The position numbers and the translations under genes were made by a program. A DNA stretch of 64,000 nucleotides, from contig NZ_FLKH01000012.1 of assembly GCF_900086715.1 (NCBI RefSeq), positions 62,001 through 126,000 of the forward strand, given 5' to 3'. Position 1 is the first letter of the stretch. Every line of letters starts with the position of its first letter. Source of the stretch: Gracilibacillus timonensis. Its GTDB lineage: Bacteria; Bacillota; Bacilli; Bacillales; Amphibacillaceae. Shown one piece after another: positions 37,342-45,534 of this stretch. The notes beneath the pieces were generated by a model that worked only from the letters and a program-made list of their open reading frames with translations, did not search any database and was not told where the DNA came from.

Positions 37342-38187
37342 ATGATGCATCGAAAGAGTAGGAAGACGATCATATACCATGGTGCGATTTGGGTGCTCGG
37401 TTTGTTCATGATTTACCCGATTCTTTGGACCATTGCCAGTGCCTTAAAACCGGAAGATGAGATTTTTCGGAATTCTGCTTCTTTAATTCCATCTATGATT
37501 AAGTGGGAGAATTTCAGTCAAGGGTGGCAGGGTTTTGGTGGTCTAAGTTTTACAACCTTTTTTATGAATTCATCCTTTGTCACACTGATGGTTGTATTAG
37601 GAACCTTAATTTCTTCTTCTCTTGTGGCATTTGGTTTTGCCAGAGTCAATTTTCGTTTCCGGACTGCTTTATTTGTATGTATGATTATTACGTTAATGTT
37701 ACCACAACAGGTAACGCTTATTCCTCAGTATATTCTGTTTCATAATTTAGGCTGGGTTAACACCTTTTTACCTTTAATTGTACCCGCCTTTGTTGGGGGA
37801 ACACCTTTCTTTATCTTTTTATTGATACAGTTTATTAGGGGGATCCCACGTGAGTTAGATGAAGCGGCTTATATGGATGGTTGCAGTGCATTCGGGATAT
37901 TCTGGCGGGTTGTTTTACCATTAACCATGCCTGCTTTAGCCACGGTAGCCATTTTTTCTTTTTATTGGACATGGGATGATTTTATGACGCCGCTGATTTA
38001 TTTGAATGATACAGCGTTATATACCGTTTCTCTGGGATTACAAATGTTCTCCGATCCTTCATCCGTATCGGCTTGGGGGCCAATGTTTGCGATGTCCGTC
38101 GCGTCGATTGTACCACAGTTGCTGATTTTCTTGTTTTTTCAAAAGTATTTGGTAGAAGGGATTACGGCTGGAGGAGTAAAAGGATAA
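37342..38187 (+). CDS. Sugar ABC transporter permease, MalG/UgpE type
   Basis: A 281-residue permease with six membrane segments, an EAA loop (LDEAAYMDGCSAFGIFWRVV) near residue 175 and the tail LVEGITAGGVKG. AAGGAGGAAAATAAAG precedes the ATG. It ends the operon; no ATPase gene follows, so the importer must borrow one. A terminator lies about 75 bp downstream. Confidence 0.9.
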   Translation: MMHRKSRKTIIYHGAIWVLGLFMIYPILWTIASALKPEDEIFRNSASLIPSMIKWENFSQGWQGFGGLSFTTFFMNSSFVTLMVVLGTLISSSLVAFGFARVNFRFRTALFVCMIITLMLPQQVTLIPQYILFHNLGWVNTFLPLIVPAFVGGTPFFIFLLIQFIRGIPRELDEAAYMDGCSAFGIFWRVVLPLTMPALATVAIFSFYWTWDDFMTPLIYLNDTALYTVSLGLQMFSDPSSVSAWGPMFAMSVASIVPQLLIFLFFQKYLVEGITAGGVKG

Positions 38188-38616
38188 GTGATGATCCTGT
38201 GTGGAACGAAATCATCCAGTGCTTTAGAGAATGTGCAGAATACGGATAATTTAGGTGGAAACAAAAGCGTGTGGAGATCGAAAAAATGAGATTTCCTCAC
38301 GCTTTTTTACTCTTAAATGCCTTTTAATAAGAAATGGCCGTAAACCATCATTCCAATTATGTGTGGCTAAACATGAGGTAAGAAGGGGATGACTATCGCT
38401 ATGAGGAAATAATGTAACGGCTAATGAAGAGAGGATGGATTTTTCCGTAGATTCAGGAAACAGCACAGATAGAAGCTAATTTTACCTTTTGCTGGTTTTA
38501 ATGTGATTTTTACCTAGAGGGGATGAACGTTTTATGTTGCTAAACGATGAAGTATGATCCAGCTGGACATGATCCACGAGCCAAGCCTATGTTATTCATG
38601 CCCAACCTTTAAAAAA
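38188..38616. other. 429-bp intergenic region
   Basis: A gap between convergent importer operons. It contains the terminator at 38263-38308. I could not support a gene in the rest: the longest frame (38251-38466, minus) lacks a ribosome-binding site and overlaps the terminator. Confidence 0.55.
38263..38308 (+). terminator. Terminator after the sugar importer operon
   Basis: AAAAGCGTG (38263-38271) pairs with CACGCTTTT (38298-38306), with further GGA/TCC pairing inside and a run of six T (38303-38308). Confidence 0.75.
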
Positions 38617-39567
38617 TTAAAATAACTCCGGATAAAACCCTCTTGCTAATTCTTCCACTGCATACGCCATTCTTGCACCGGGAAGAACGCTTTCTAACGA
38701 GATCGTAACAAAACGTTCTTGCTGTACACTTTCTAATTCAGCTAAGGCGGCGTTGTTTTGAATCTCAGCTATCTTTTCCTCGGCTGAAGGCACGTCATAA
38801 TCATGAATCAGAATAACATCTGGTTCACGAGCGAGGACCTCTTCATAACTGACTGTACTCCATTGTTTATCGGTAATATCATCAAAAATATTACGACCGC
38901 CGGCTAGTTCGATCAGGCGTGTTTCAAAATTATCGCCACCAGCCGTAAAGACACCTTCACCGCCACTATCGTAAACAAGTACGTCAAGAGGTTCGCTGTC
39001 TTTCCTTTTTTCTTCTACCTCTGCCATTCGTTCTTGTTGATCGGTAATAAACGCCTCTGCTTCGTCTTCTGCATCAAAAATGGTGCCTATATCCGTAATT
39101 TCTTGATAGATATCCTCTAAACTGCCAGCACTATTGAGGTAAGCGGTGATCTCATAATCATCTAATTCCGCTAAGTCAATACCTTCTTCGCCAAATTCCC
39201 AATCAATCCCGTAAATAAAATCGGCGCCACTAGATAGAACGGCTTCACGTGTGGCTGATCCATGTGTTAATTCGGGAATCTGCTCATATTGTTCTTTGTA
39301 CTCAGGCAGGGCACCGCGGCTGTGATTATTTAGGGTATTACCGATTATCTTATCTCCTTGACCAAGCGCAATCAGTAATTCGGTGGTGTTTGGACCGAAT
39401 GTTAATACTCGTTTAGGTACATCGGGTATCGTTACTTCTCGTCCATAATTATCCACTGTCAAGGTGTTGGTTTGATCTGGTTCTTGTGATTCTGCCTGTT
39501 GTGAACAGGCGCTAATGACTAGCAAAATCGTCGTTATAAGCATGCTATTTTTTATCCATCGTTTCAA
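38617..39567 (-). CDS. Siderophore/corrinoid-type ABC substrate-binding lipoprotein
   Basis: A 316-residue BtuF/FhuD-type protein. The lipobox VISACSQQ puts the lipidated Cys near residue 21. RVLTFGPNTTELLIALGQGDKI and EPDVILIHDYDVP are typical. It starts at TTG, 6 nt after GAGGG, and the ribosome-binding site overlaps the end of the ATPase gene. It would bind a ferric siderophore, heme or corrinoid outside the cell; the ligand is not decidable by eye. Confidence 0.88.
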   Translation of the reverse strand: MKRWIKNSMLITTILLVISACSQQAESQEPDQTNTLTVDNYGREVTIPDVPKRVLTFGPNTTELLIALGQGDKIIGNTLNNHSRGALPEYKEQYEQIPELTHGSATREAVLSSGADFIYGIDWEFGEEGIDLAELDDYEITAYLNSAGSLEDIYQEITDIGTIFDAEDEAEAFITDQQERMAEVEEKRKDSEPLDVLVYDSGGEGVFTAGGDNFETRLIELAGGRNIFDDITDKQWSTVSYEEVLAREPDVILIHDYDVPSAEEKIAEIQNNAALAELESVQQERFVTISLESVLPGARMAYAVEELARGFYPELF

Positions 39568-39568
39568 A

Positions 39569-40345
39569 TTAATCCCTCGCTTTATTCGTTATATGTGCTG
39601 GTAAAAAGGTAATCAGAGGTTTTTTAGTTATAGGATGCGGCGTAATATCTACTTGCACCTGAAATACCTCTTGCAGCAAATTTTCTGTTAATATGTCTTC
39701 TGGTTTCCCGGATTGATAGATGATCCCATGATGTAACACATAAATTCGGTCACAATAGAGTGCTGCCATATTCAAATCATGAATGGCAGAGAATACGGTG
39801 GTTCCTAAATCTTTGATCAGATCAAATAATTTCATCTGGTGATAAATATCTAAATGATTGGTTGGTTCATCTAATAGTAGAAAGTCGGTTTGCTGTGCCA
39901 ACACTCGGGCAAGTAAGACACGTTGTTTCTCCCCACCTGAAAGTTGTAAAAAAGGGTGTTGTCGCTTATCCTGCAATTCTACTCGGTCAAGCGCATTTCT
40001 AATAATTTGTGCGTCGTTTGAAGTGTCTGGCTCAAGTAATTTCTTATGTGGACTACGCCCCATTGCCACGATTTCTTCTACTGTAAAATCAAAGGGAAGT
40101 GTGTTTTCTTGTCCAATGACACCTAAACGTTTGGCGAGTTCTTTGACTTTGATCGTGCGGTAATCGACCCCATCTATATAGCAAACACCAGAATCAGGTT
40201 TCAAGCTGCGGTATATATTTTTTAACAGAGTAGTTTTTCCACTTCCGTTTGGTCCAATAATGCCAATGAATTCGCCATGATAGACATCTACGTTCACTGA
40301 TTTAAGGATGGACCGATAGGATAGTTGGTCTACTTTTAATGTCAT
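39569..40345 (-). CDS. Siderophore/corrinoid-type ABC transporter ATPase
   Basis: A 258-residue FecE/BtuD-type ATPase. Walker A is GPNGSGKTT at residues 31-39, the signature is LSGGEKQRVLLAR, Walker B is FLLLDEPTNHLD and the switch His is in SAIHDLNMA. AAAAGGGGGGGAATGT precedes the ATG. It lies between the permease and binding-protein genes of one operon. Confidence 0.93.
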   Translation of the reverse strand: MTLKVDQLSYRSILKSVNVDVYHGEFIGIIGPNGSGKTTLLKNIYRSLKPDSGVCYIDGVDYRTIKVKELAKRLGVIGQENTLPFDFTVEEIVAMGRSPHKKLLEPDTSNDAQIIRNALDRVELQDKRQHPFLQLSGGEKQRVLLARVLAQQTDFLLLDEPTNHLDIYHQMKLFDLIKDLGTTVFSAIHDLNMAALYCDRIYVLHHGIIYQSGKPEDILTENLLQEVFQVQVDITPHPITKKPLITFLPAHITNKARD

Positions 40346-40384
40346 ACATTCCCCCCCTTTTCCATTGAAAAGTAGCCATAAACA

Positions 40385-41431
40385 TCAGTTTTTTCTACGC
40401 TTTAACAGCCAGATAAAGAAAGGACCTCCAACAATGGCTGTTAAGACACCAATCGGTAATTCCTCGGGAGCAATCACCATACGCGCCGCCACATCGGTCC
40501 AGACAACCAGAATCCCTCCGATTAGTGCGCTGACTGGAAGTACTTTTTTATGATCGGATCCAACGATGAGGCGTGTCATGTGCGGTACCATCAAACCAAC
40601 AAATCCAATGGCACCACTTACGGCAATGGTCACACCTGTTAACAAAGAGGCGATAACGATCAGCAATTTTTGCATGAACCGTACATTAAAGCCTAAGGTC
40701 TCGGCCGTTTCATCGCCGAGCAGCAATGTATTCAAGGCGCGGTTTTGAATGAGTAAAATGGTCATACATATCAACATGACGAGTAACGGCAGGGTGAGGT
40801 AAGCCCACTTAGCTCCGGCTAAACTACCGGCCATCCAGAAGGTCGCATTATGTATTCCCAATGCATTAGGGGCGCTCAGGGTAATCAATCGCGTAATGGC
40901 TTCCATTATTAGGTTGATGGCTACGCCAGATAGTAATAATTGTGTGATATTAATTCGACCATTCACTCTAGCAAGGCTGTATACCAGTATAATGACGATA
41001 AATGAGCCAATAAAGGCACTGATAGGTAAGTAATAGCTGCCTAAAAACGAGAAAGCGCCAAATAGCATACCCAAAGTAGCAGTAGCGGAAGCACCTGAAG
41101 AAACACCTAATATGAAGGGATCGGCTAGTTTATTCCGCACTAATGCTTGTAACGTGACACCAGTTACAGCTAGCGAAGCACCAACAATCATGCCTAGTAA
41201 TACTCTTGGCAGACGCAGACTAAGAATGATATTTTCATCCCTTGCCTGCCAGCTCATTTCTACTACATCATGAAGAAAAGGTAGTTTACTTGTTAAAATT
41301 TGCAGCACGGTCAATGGGGAAACGGATACAGGGCCGAGTCCCACAGCCAGAATAATAGATAGAAGCGCCAATATACCAAACGCTACCATATATTTTTTAT
41401 AATGACTCCCTTTAGAATACGTCTCTGACAT
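40385..41431 (-). CDS. FecCD-family ABC transporter permease
   Basis: A 348-residue permease with about nine or ten membrane helices. The family motifs are LRLPRVLLGMIVGASLAVTG, DPFILGVSSGASATATLG and GFVGLMVPHMTRLIVG. It is the first gene of the operon and diverges from the GntR/FCD gene; only 77 bp separate the start codons, so one operator could control both. Confidence 0.93.
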   Translation of the reverse strand: MSETYSKGSHYKKYMVAFGILALLSIILAVGLGPVSVSPLTVLQILTSKLPFLHDVVEMSWQARDENIILSLRLPRVLLGMIVGASLAVTGVTLQALVRNKLADPFILGVSSGASATATLGMLFGAFSFLGSYYLPISAFIGSFIVIILVYSLARVNGRINITQLLLSGVAINLIMEAITRLITLSAPNALGIHNATFWMAGSLAGAKWAYLTLPLLVMLICMTILLIQNRALNTLLLGDETAETLGFNVRFMQKLLIVIASLLTGVTIAVSGAIGFVGLMVPHMTRLIVGSDHKKVLPVSALIGGILVVWTDVAARMVIAPEELPIGVLTAIVGGPFFIWLLKRRKN

Positions 41432-41452
41432 ATAGCACCTTCTAATTAAACA

Positions 41453-41481
41453 TTGATTGTATACGTGTATACATGTATAAT
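41453..41481 (+). promoter_or_regulatory. gntR promoter with operator in its spacer
   Basis: TTGATT (41453-41458), a 17-nt spacer and TATAAT (41476-41481). The spacer and -10 carry GTATAC twice (41459-41464, 41467-41472) and the perfect palindrome TATACATGTATA (41468-41479). This is the expected position for an autorepressor of the FadR/GntR type and could also control the divergent permease operon. Confidence 0.62.
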
Positions 41482-41508
41482 TATAGCATAAAGGAGGTAA
41501 TTTTTAAA

Positions 41509-42207
41509 ATGACTTTATCAACAAACATAACACAAGCAAAAAATTTAGGAGAACAAGCCTATGATATACTCCGTCATGCCATCCTTACGTTTCAATTAGA
41601 GCCTGGTCAGACAATTTATGAAAAGGATATTGCAGCTTCCTTGAATATCAGCCGTACACCGATTCGAGATGCGATCCATTCCTTGATTGCGGAGGAATTG
41701 ATTCACGTGCTGCCTCAGCGAACCAAGCATATCGCACCTATCTCTAAAAGGAAGGTGAAGGAGAATGCCTTTGTGCGTCTCAGCTTGGAACGTAGTGCTT
41801 TTCAACAAGTGGCTAAGCAGTGGAGGACAGAAAGTGATTGTCAGACGGCAGAGCAAGAAATAGAACGGATTCTATCAGAACAGAAATGGGCTTCCAAACA
41901 GCGGGACATCGAACGATTTTTATTGGCAGATGAAGCCTTTCACAAGCAAATTCTTCAATTAACAGGGAATCAAACGTTGTTAAAGGTAGTTTATTTAATG
42001 AGGGGACATTTAGATCGATTTAGATATCTTGCGATGAAAGAAGTAGATAGCACGGAGCAAATTATTGCCGAACATGAACAGTTGTTTACTTTCCTCCAAC
42101 AACAACAGCCAGAGAGGGTTGCCGCATTATTGGAGCAGCATATGAGCAGGATAGATCAGCAATTCCCGCTGTTGGAACAATCTTTTCCGGATTATTTTGT
42201 GGAATAG
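41509..42207 (+). CDS. GntR family regulator with FCD domain
   Basis: A 232-residue regulator. The N-terminal winged helix reads LRHAILTFQLEPGQTIYEKD then LNISRTPIRDAIHSLIAEEL. The C-terminal FCD all-helical domain contains ADEAFHKQILQLTGNQTLL and AEHEQLFTFLQQQ, with the Asp/His residues that often bind a metal and a small organic acid. The frame opens at 41473 inside the promoter; AAAGGAGGT before the ATG at 41509 sets the start. Likely represses itself and the divergent importer. Confidence 0.88.
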   Translation: MTLSTNITQAKNLGEQAYDILRHAILTFQLEPGQTIYEKDIAASLNISRTPIRDAIHSLIAEELIHVLPQRTKHIAPISKRKVKENAFVRLSLERSAFQQVAKQWRTESDCQTAEQEIERILSEQKWASKQRDIERFLLADEAFHKQILQLTGNQTLLKVVYLMRGHLDRFRYLAMKEVDSTEQIIAEHEQLFTFLQQQQPERVAALLEQHMSRIDQQFPLLEQSFPDYFVE

Positions 42208-42237
42208 AGAACTCTGCCGATTAGAAAGAGTTCTCTC
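42206..42237 (+). terminator. Terminator after gntR
   Basis: AGAGAACTCT (42206-42215) pairs with AGAGTTCTCT (42227-42236). The stem overlaps the stop codon and the T-run is short. It may act for both convergent genes. Confidence 0.6.
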
Positions 42238-42253
42238 TATAAATAGTAACTGC

Positions 42254-43756
42254 CTAACTCAATCCCTGCAGTAGTTGTCTCCATCTATCGGCAACCTTAT
42301 CTTCTGCATAGGTTATCGTACTCTGTTGGGCAGCTTTGCGATAGGTGTTTTTTTCTGCAGTGGTTTTATTTAGATAGAAAATAATCTGGTTTGCAAACTG
42401 TTTTTTATCATCAAATGTAACATGGAACCCATTATGATCATTTTGAATCATCTCATCCACGCCATAGCGCACATTGTAACTGACGACAGGGCAACCATAC
42501 GATAGGCTTTCCAATACACTCATAGTGAATCCTTCTGCTTGCCCGGTAAACAAAAATAATTCGGCAGTGGTATAAAGAGTAGTGAGATTATCTTGATAGC
42601 CATTGAACTGAACATTCTTTTGTAAACCAAGTTTGATGGCTAATTGTCTTAGTTTCTTTTCCTCTTTCCCTTTTCCATAAAGCTCTAAAGTAACATCCGG
42701 GATTTCTTTTTTAACGAGAACTAGCGCTTCAAGCATATGATTCAAGTTCTTCTCCGAGGCAAGCCTGCCAACACTAATTAATTTATTAGAAGAAATATTA
42801 ACATCTTCTGAGATATACGGAACAGGTCGAGGATGGGGAATGGTGACTAAGTTTGTTATCCCAAATTGTTGTTCCATCTCCTTTTTTTGGCGATTGGTCA
42901 GTACGACAATATTCTCAAAGCTGTAAGGACTGTTTAACACCTTTTGATAGTTGGAATTAATCTTAGCTCGGGACTCTATATCAGAAAAATAAGTGGAATG
43001 AATGATAGAAACTAACTTTGCGTTGATTTGTTTGTTTTTTATAAAAAGGCTGCTGAATTTTTTGTTTCGATCGATCATAACAATCGACTCTGCTTCGATT
43101 ATTTTCTTTAAGAAATATAGCATCAATGCTTGCTCATCTTCTAGCACAGCTTCATAGGCTGAATCATTACCAGCAACCAAAATAGGGCCATCTACATGTT
43201 TCGTTAAAACACGCTTGCCATACACATCGAAATACTCGGTGACATAAGCTAAGTTATTTTCAGTTAAATATTCCGTGTGGGACAATTGACCATAAGCGTT
43301 AAAGTGATCTCGAGCTATTTTTCTCCCTTCATGGAAATAATTAATATGGCTTAAGAGCTGTTGATCAGTGAAAACCAAATACTTGATTTGCTGATTATTT
43401 GTATCGAAGACACGGAGGTGATAAGAGTCATCTTTCGTGTTGACTTCTTGATATCCGTATGTTTTTTCTTTTTTTAGATGATAAGCTGGTAACTGCCGCC
43501 CTTCTTCTGTTTTTTGCAGATAGTCATAGAGGTTGATCATAGGAATCTCTGAATCAACTACTCCGTTTTCTACATAGCGTTCCCAATTTTGCCGCACCTT
43601 TTTGTTCTTAAGTACGGTGATGAAGGTGGGGGTGATGCCCAAATACTTGATAAAAAGATTACCTCGTATCATGGCTGATTTCTCTATTCCGGTTAAGCTG
43701 CTCCCAATATCTGTATGTAAAAAATAAACATTCTTCAAGGTGTCAAAAGCCTCCAT
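42254..43756 (-). CDS. Glycosyltransferase, SdgA/SdgB/GtfA-like
   Basis: A 500-residue GT4-type enzyme. The N-terminus VYFLHTDIGSSLTGIEKSA and the following beta-rich region (about 80-200) are like GtfA and the staphylococcal SdgA/SdgB enzymes. The GT-B core has ISVGRLASEKNLNHMLEAL and EGFTMSVLESLSYGCPVVSY (the E-x7-E donor site). Those relatives attach GlcNAc to serines of Ser-rich or Ser-Asp repeat proteins. It lies two genes downstream of a Ser-Asp repeat protein. The ATG has no good ribosome-binding site; an in-frame TTG at 43738, preceded by GGAGG, would give MKNVYFLHTD and may be the true start. Confidence 0.83.
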   Translation of the reverse strand: MEAFDTLKNVYFLHTDIGSSLTGIEKSAMIRGNLFIKYLGITPTFITVLKNKKVRQNWERYVENGVVDSEIPMINLYDYLQKTEEGRQLPAYHLKKEKTYGYQEVNTKDDSYHLRVFDTNNQQIKYLVFTDQQLLSHINYFHEGRKIARDHFNAYGQLSHTEYLTENNLAYVTEYFDVYGKRVLTKHVDGPILVAGNDSAYEAVLEDEQALMLYFLKKIIEAESIVMIDRNKKFSSLFIKNKQINAKLVSIIHSTYFSDIESRAKINSNYQKVLNSPYSFENIVVLTNRQKKEMEQQFGITNLVTIPHPRPVPYISEDVNISSNKLISVGRLASEKNLNHMLEALVLVKKEIPDVTLELYGKGKEEKKLRQLAIKLGLQKNVQFNGYQDNLTTLYTTAELFLFTGQAEGFTMSVLESLSYGCPVVSYNVRYGVDEMIQNDHNGFHVTFDDKKQFANQIIFYLNKTTAEKNTYRKAAQQSTITYAEDKVADRWRQLLQGLS

Positions 43757-43765
43757 TTGTTTAGT

Positions 43766-45436
43766 TTACTCGACGGATGATAAAAAGGCGTCATAATAAG
43801 CGATGTAACCAGAGAGGTTATGTTCGACATCGTCAATTCTTGTTCTAAAGGTATGATGTCGGATGAAAAACGCCCCCATAATCCGTGCTGGTCGTTTATG
43901 ATAGATCGCTAATTCCGGATAAAAGAAACCATTTCGTTGATATTCCGCCCTTTTCTGTATTGTTTTTACCAATTTGTCTTCATCAAAGTTGTCTAATAAA
44001 TGGCGGGAGTTGGTCTGCTTAAGCCGTTCTACCATGCGATGTGCTGCTACCGTCAATTCCAGAAAGGTTGGATAGGTGGTAATGCGTTGATAAATATAAT
44101 CTAAACGACCTGCTACATTTTGCAATCCAAATTGAAAATATTTCTCTTCAGAGCAGTAAATAGTAAGCTCATTGGTACAATAGCTTAACCAGTGGTCATG
44201 GTTTTTCCAATAATCGTTGGCAATAAAATAGTCAAAAGCATGCTGAACCATCTGTAAGTGTTCCGCATTTTCTGAGAGATGATACAAGCGCATTAAAGCA
44301 AAGGCAGCTTCACCATCATAATATATGGTTCGATAAGCTTGTTTCATTTTCAAAGAAGGAAAGTCCAAGATATGGACAAAGGAACCATCTGGTTGTTGCA
44401 TCCGTTTGATCCCATTTGCTAATGCGTTAGCCAGATCTAAGTATTGTTCATTTTTAAAAACGGTAGTGAATTTGGTTAATGCAAGTATGGCTGCTGCATT
44501 TCCTCCTAATTTTATTTCATAACCACCTGGAATCTGTTCCAGAAGAAATGCCTCGTGCTCATTATCATTAGTAGTAATATAAGTTTCTACCAAGTATTGG
44601 ATCCCGCTCGTAATTGCTACTTTTAAATCCTCATTTGGGAGGAATTCGTAGGATTCGCACATAGCGTATAGTGTACTGCAATGCCGTAGAGTGTTATAAT
44701 GCTCAATTTCCCGATCAAAGCAAGAAAAATATCCATAAGTAAATCTACCGTCTTCATGTACTAAATGTGTCAAATATTGCTGGCTTGCTTGAACCATGGA
44801 TACGATCTCTTCTTTAGTTAATGCGGTGTTTCTTCGGCCATTGTTTCGTTCATCCATATGTAATTCATAACACTTCTCATCTGCTAGGAAATATCCTTTT
44901 GTTTGAAATAGTTGCACAGAAGATACTTTATTAAAATCCAAAGCAGGCAGGTTAGGGCGATGTTTTTTTATGTATAATTGCAGATTTTTTTCGTCAATAA
45001 AGGCACGTTTATTCTGTTTGTCATATTTTAAGACAGCATTTCCGTTTAGTTCTTGTTCAAGAAAAGCATGGTTAAAATTTTGGTCGAAACTAACCCCATA
45101 ACGAAAATAGTAGCGCTTAGTCTGTGTGAGTCGCTTAATAAATTCAAAAACGGAGAGCGCTTCGGTGTTTTTGACTATATCTATTTTTATATAAGGAAAA
45201 TCATGTGATTGTTTGGAGATAAACGATTCTCCAAGGTGAACGAGTTTGGTCCATGACTTTTGAAAGGAATTTGCCTTTACGTGAAATACAATCGCACGAT
45301 GCTCTAATGTGCCCAATGAGAGGAACAAAATCGTCTCTTTTGATTGGTTTAGGGATTCTTTGTCAGCAATATAATGATATAACTGCTCCATTCGTTCCTT
45401 GAATGTCTTTGCCTTTTGTAAGGTTGTGGTATTCAT
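43766..45436 (-). CDS. Unrecognised helical-repeat protein of the SD-glycosylation locus
   Basis: A 556-residue cytoplasmic protein I cannot name. Residues about 1-200 are mixed alpha/beta (YFRYGVSFDQNFNHAFLEQE). Residues about 210-540 look like a toroid of helical hairpins: EHYNTLRHCSTLYAMCESYE, LGGNAAAILALTKF, IYYDGEAAFALMRLYHLSE and NVAGRLDYIYQRIT resemble six-hairpin glycosidase, epimerase or cyclase folds. A frame from 45496 exists, but GGGGGAAGGATCTC fixes the ATG at 45436. It sits between the Ser-Asp repeat gene and the glycosyltransferase gene (9 bp away), so a role in making, modifying or chaperoning the repeat protein is inferred. Confidence 0.72.
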   Translation of the reverse strand: MNTTTLQKAKTFKERMEQLYHYIADKESLNQSKETILFLSLGTLEHRAIVFHVKANSFQKSWTKLVHLGESFISKQSHDFPYIKIDIVKNTEALSVFEFIKRLTQTKRYYFRYGVSFDQNFNHAFLEQELNGNAVLKYDKQNKRAFIDEKNLQLYIKKHRPNLPALDFNKVSSVQLFQTKGYFLADEKCYELHMDERNNGRRNTALTKEEIVSMVQASQQYLTHLVHEDGRFTYGYFSCFDREIEHYNTLRHCSTLYAMCESYEFLPNEDLKVAITSGIQYLVETYITTNDNEHEAFLLEQIPGGYEIKLGGNAAAILALTKFTTVFKNEQYLDLANALANGIKRMQQPDGSFVHILDFPSLKMKQAYRTIYYDGEAAFALMRLYHLSENAEHLQMVQHAFDYFIANDYWKNHDHWLSYCTNELTIYCSEEKYFQFGLQNVAGRLDYIYQRITTYPTFLELTVAAHRMVERLKQTNSRHLLDNFDEDKLVKTIQKRAEYQRNGFFYPELAIYHKRPARIMGAFFIRHHTFRTRIDDVEHNLSGYIAYYDAFLSSVE

Positions 45437-45475
45437 GAGATCCTTCCCCCTAGGACAGATTTTATTGGAAAAGAG

Positions 45476-45505
45476 GAGAAGCAAATGTGTTGTCATTTGC
45501 TTCTC
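45476..45505 (-). terminator. Hairpin after the Ser-Asp repeat gene
   Basis: GAGAAGCAAATG (45476-45487) and CATTTGCTTCTC (45494-45505) form a perfect 12-bp stem with a 6-nt loop. On the minus strand CTCTTTTCC follows. It probably ends most transcripts of the surface-protein gene while allowing some read-through into the two downstream genes. Confidence 0.75.
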
Positions 45506-45534
45506 GAAAGGATTACAACGAAATATACATGTAC

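Noticed and set aside
38251-38466. 71-codon minus-strand frame in the gap after the sugar importer
   Set aside because: It overlaps a terminator, has no ribosome-binding site and I recognise no homology.
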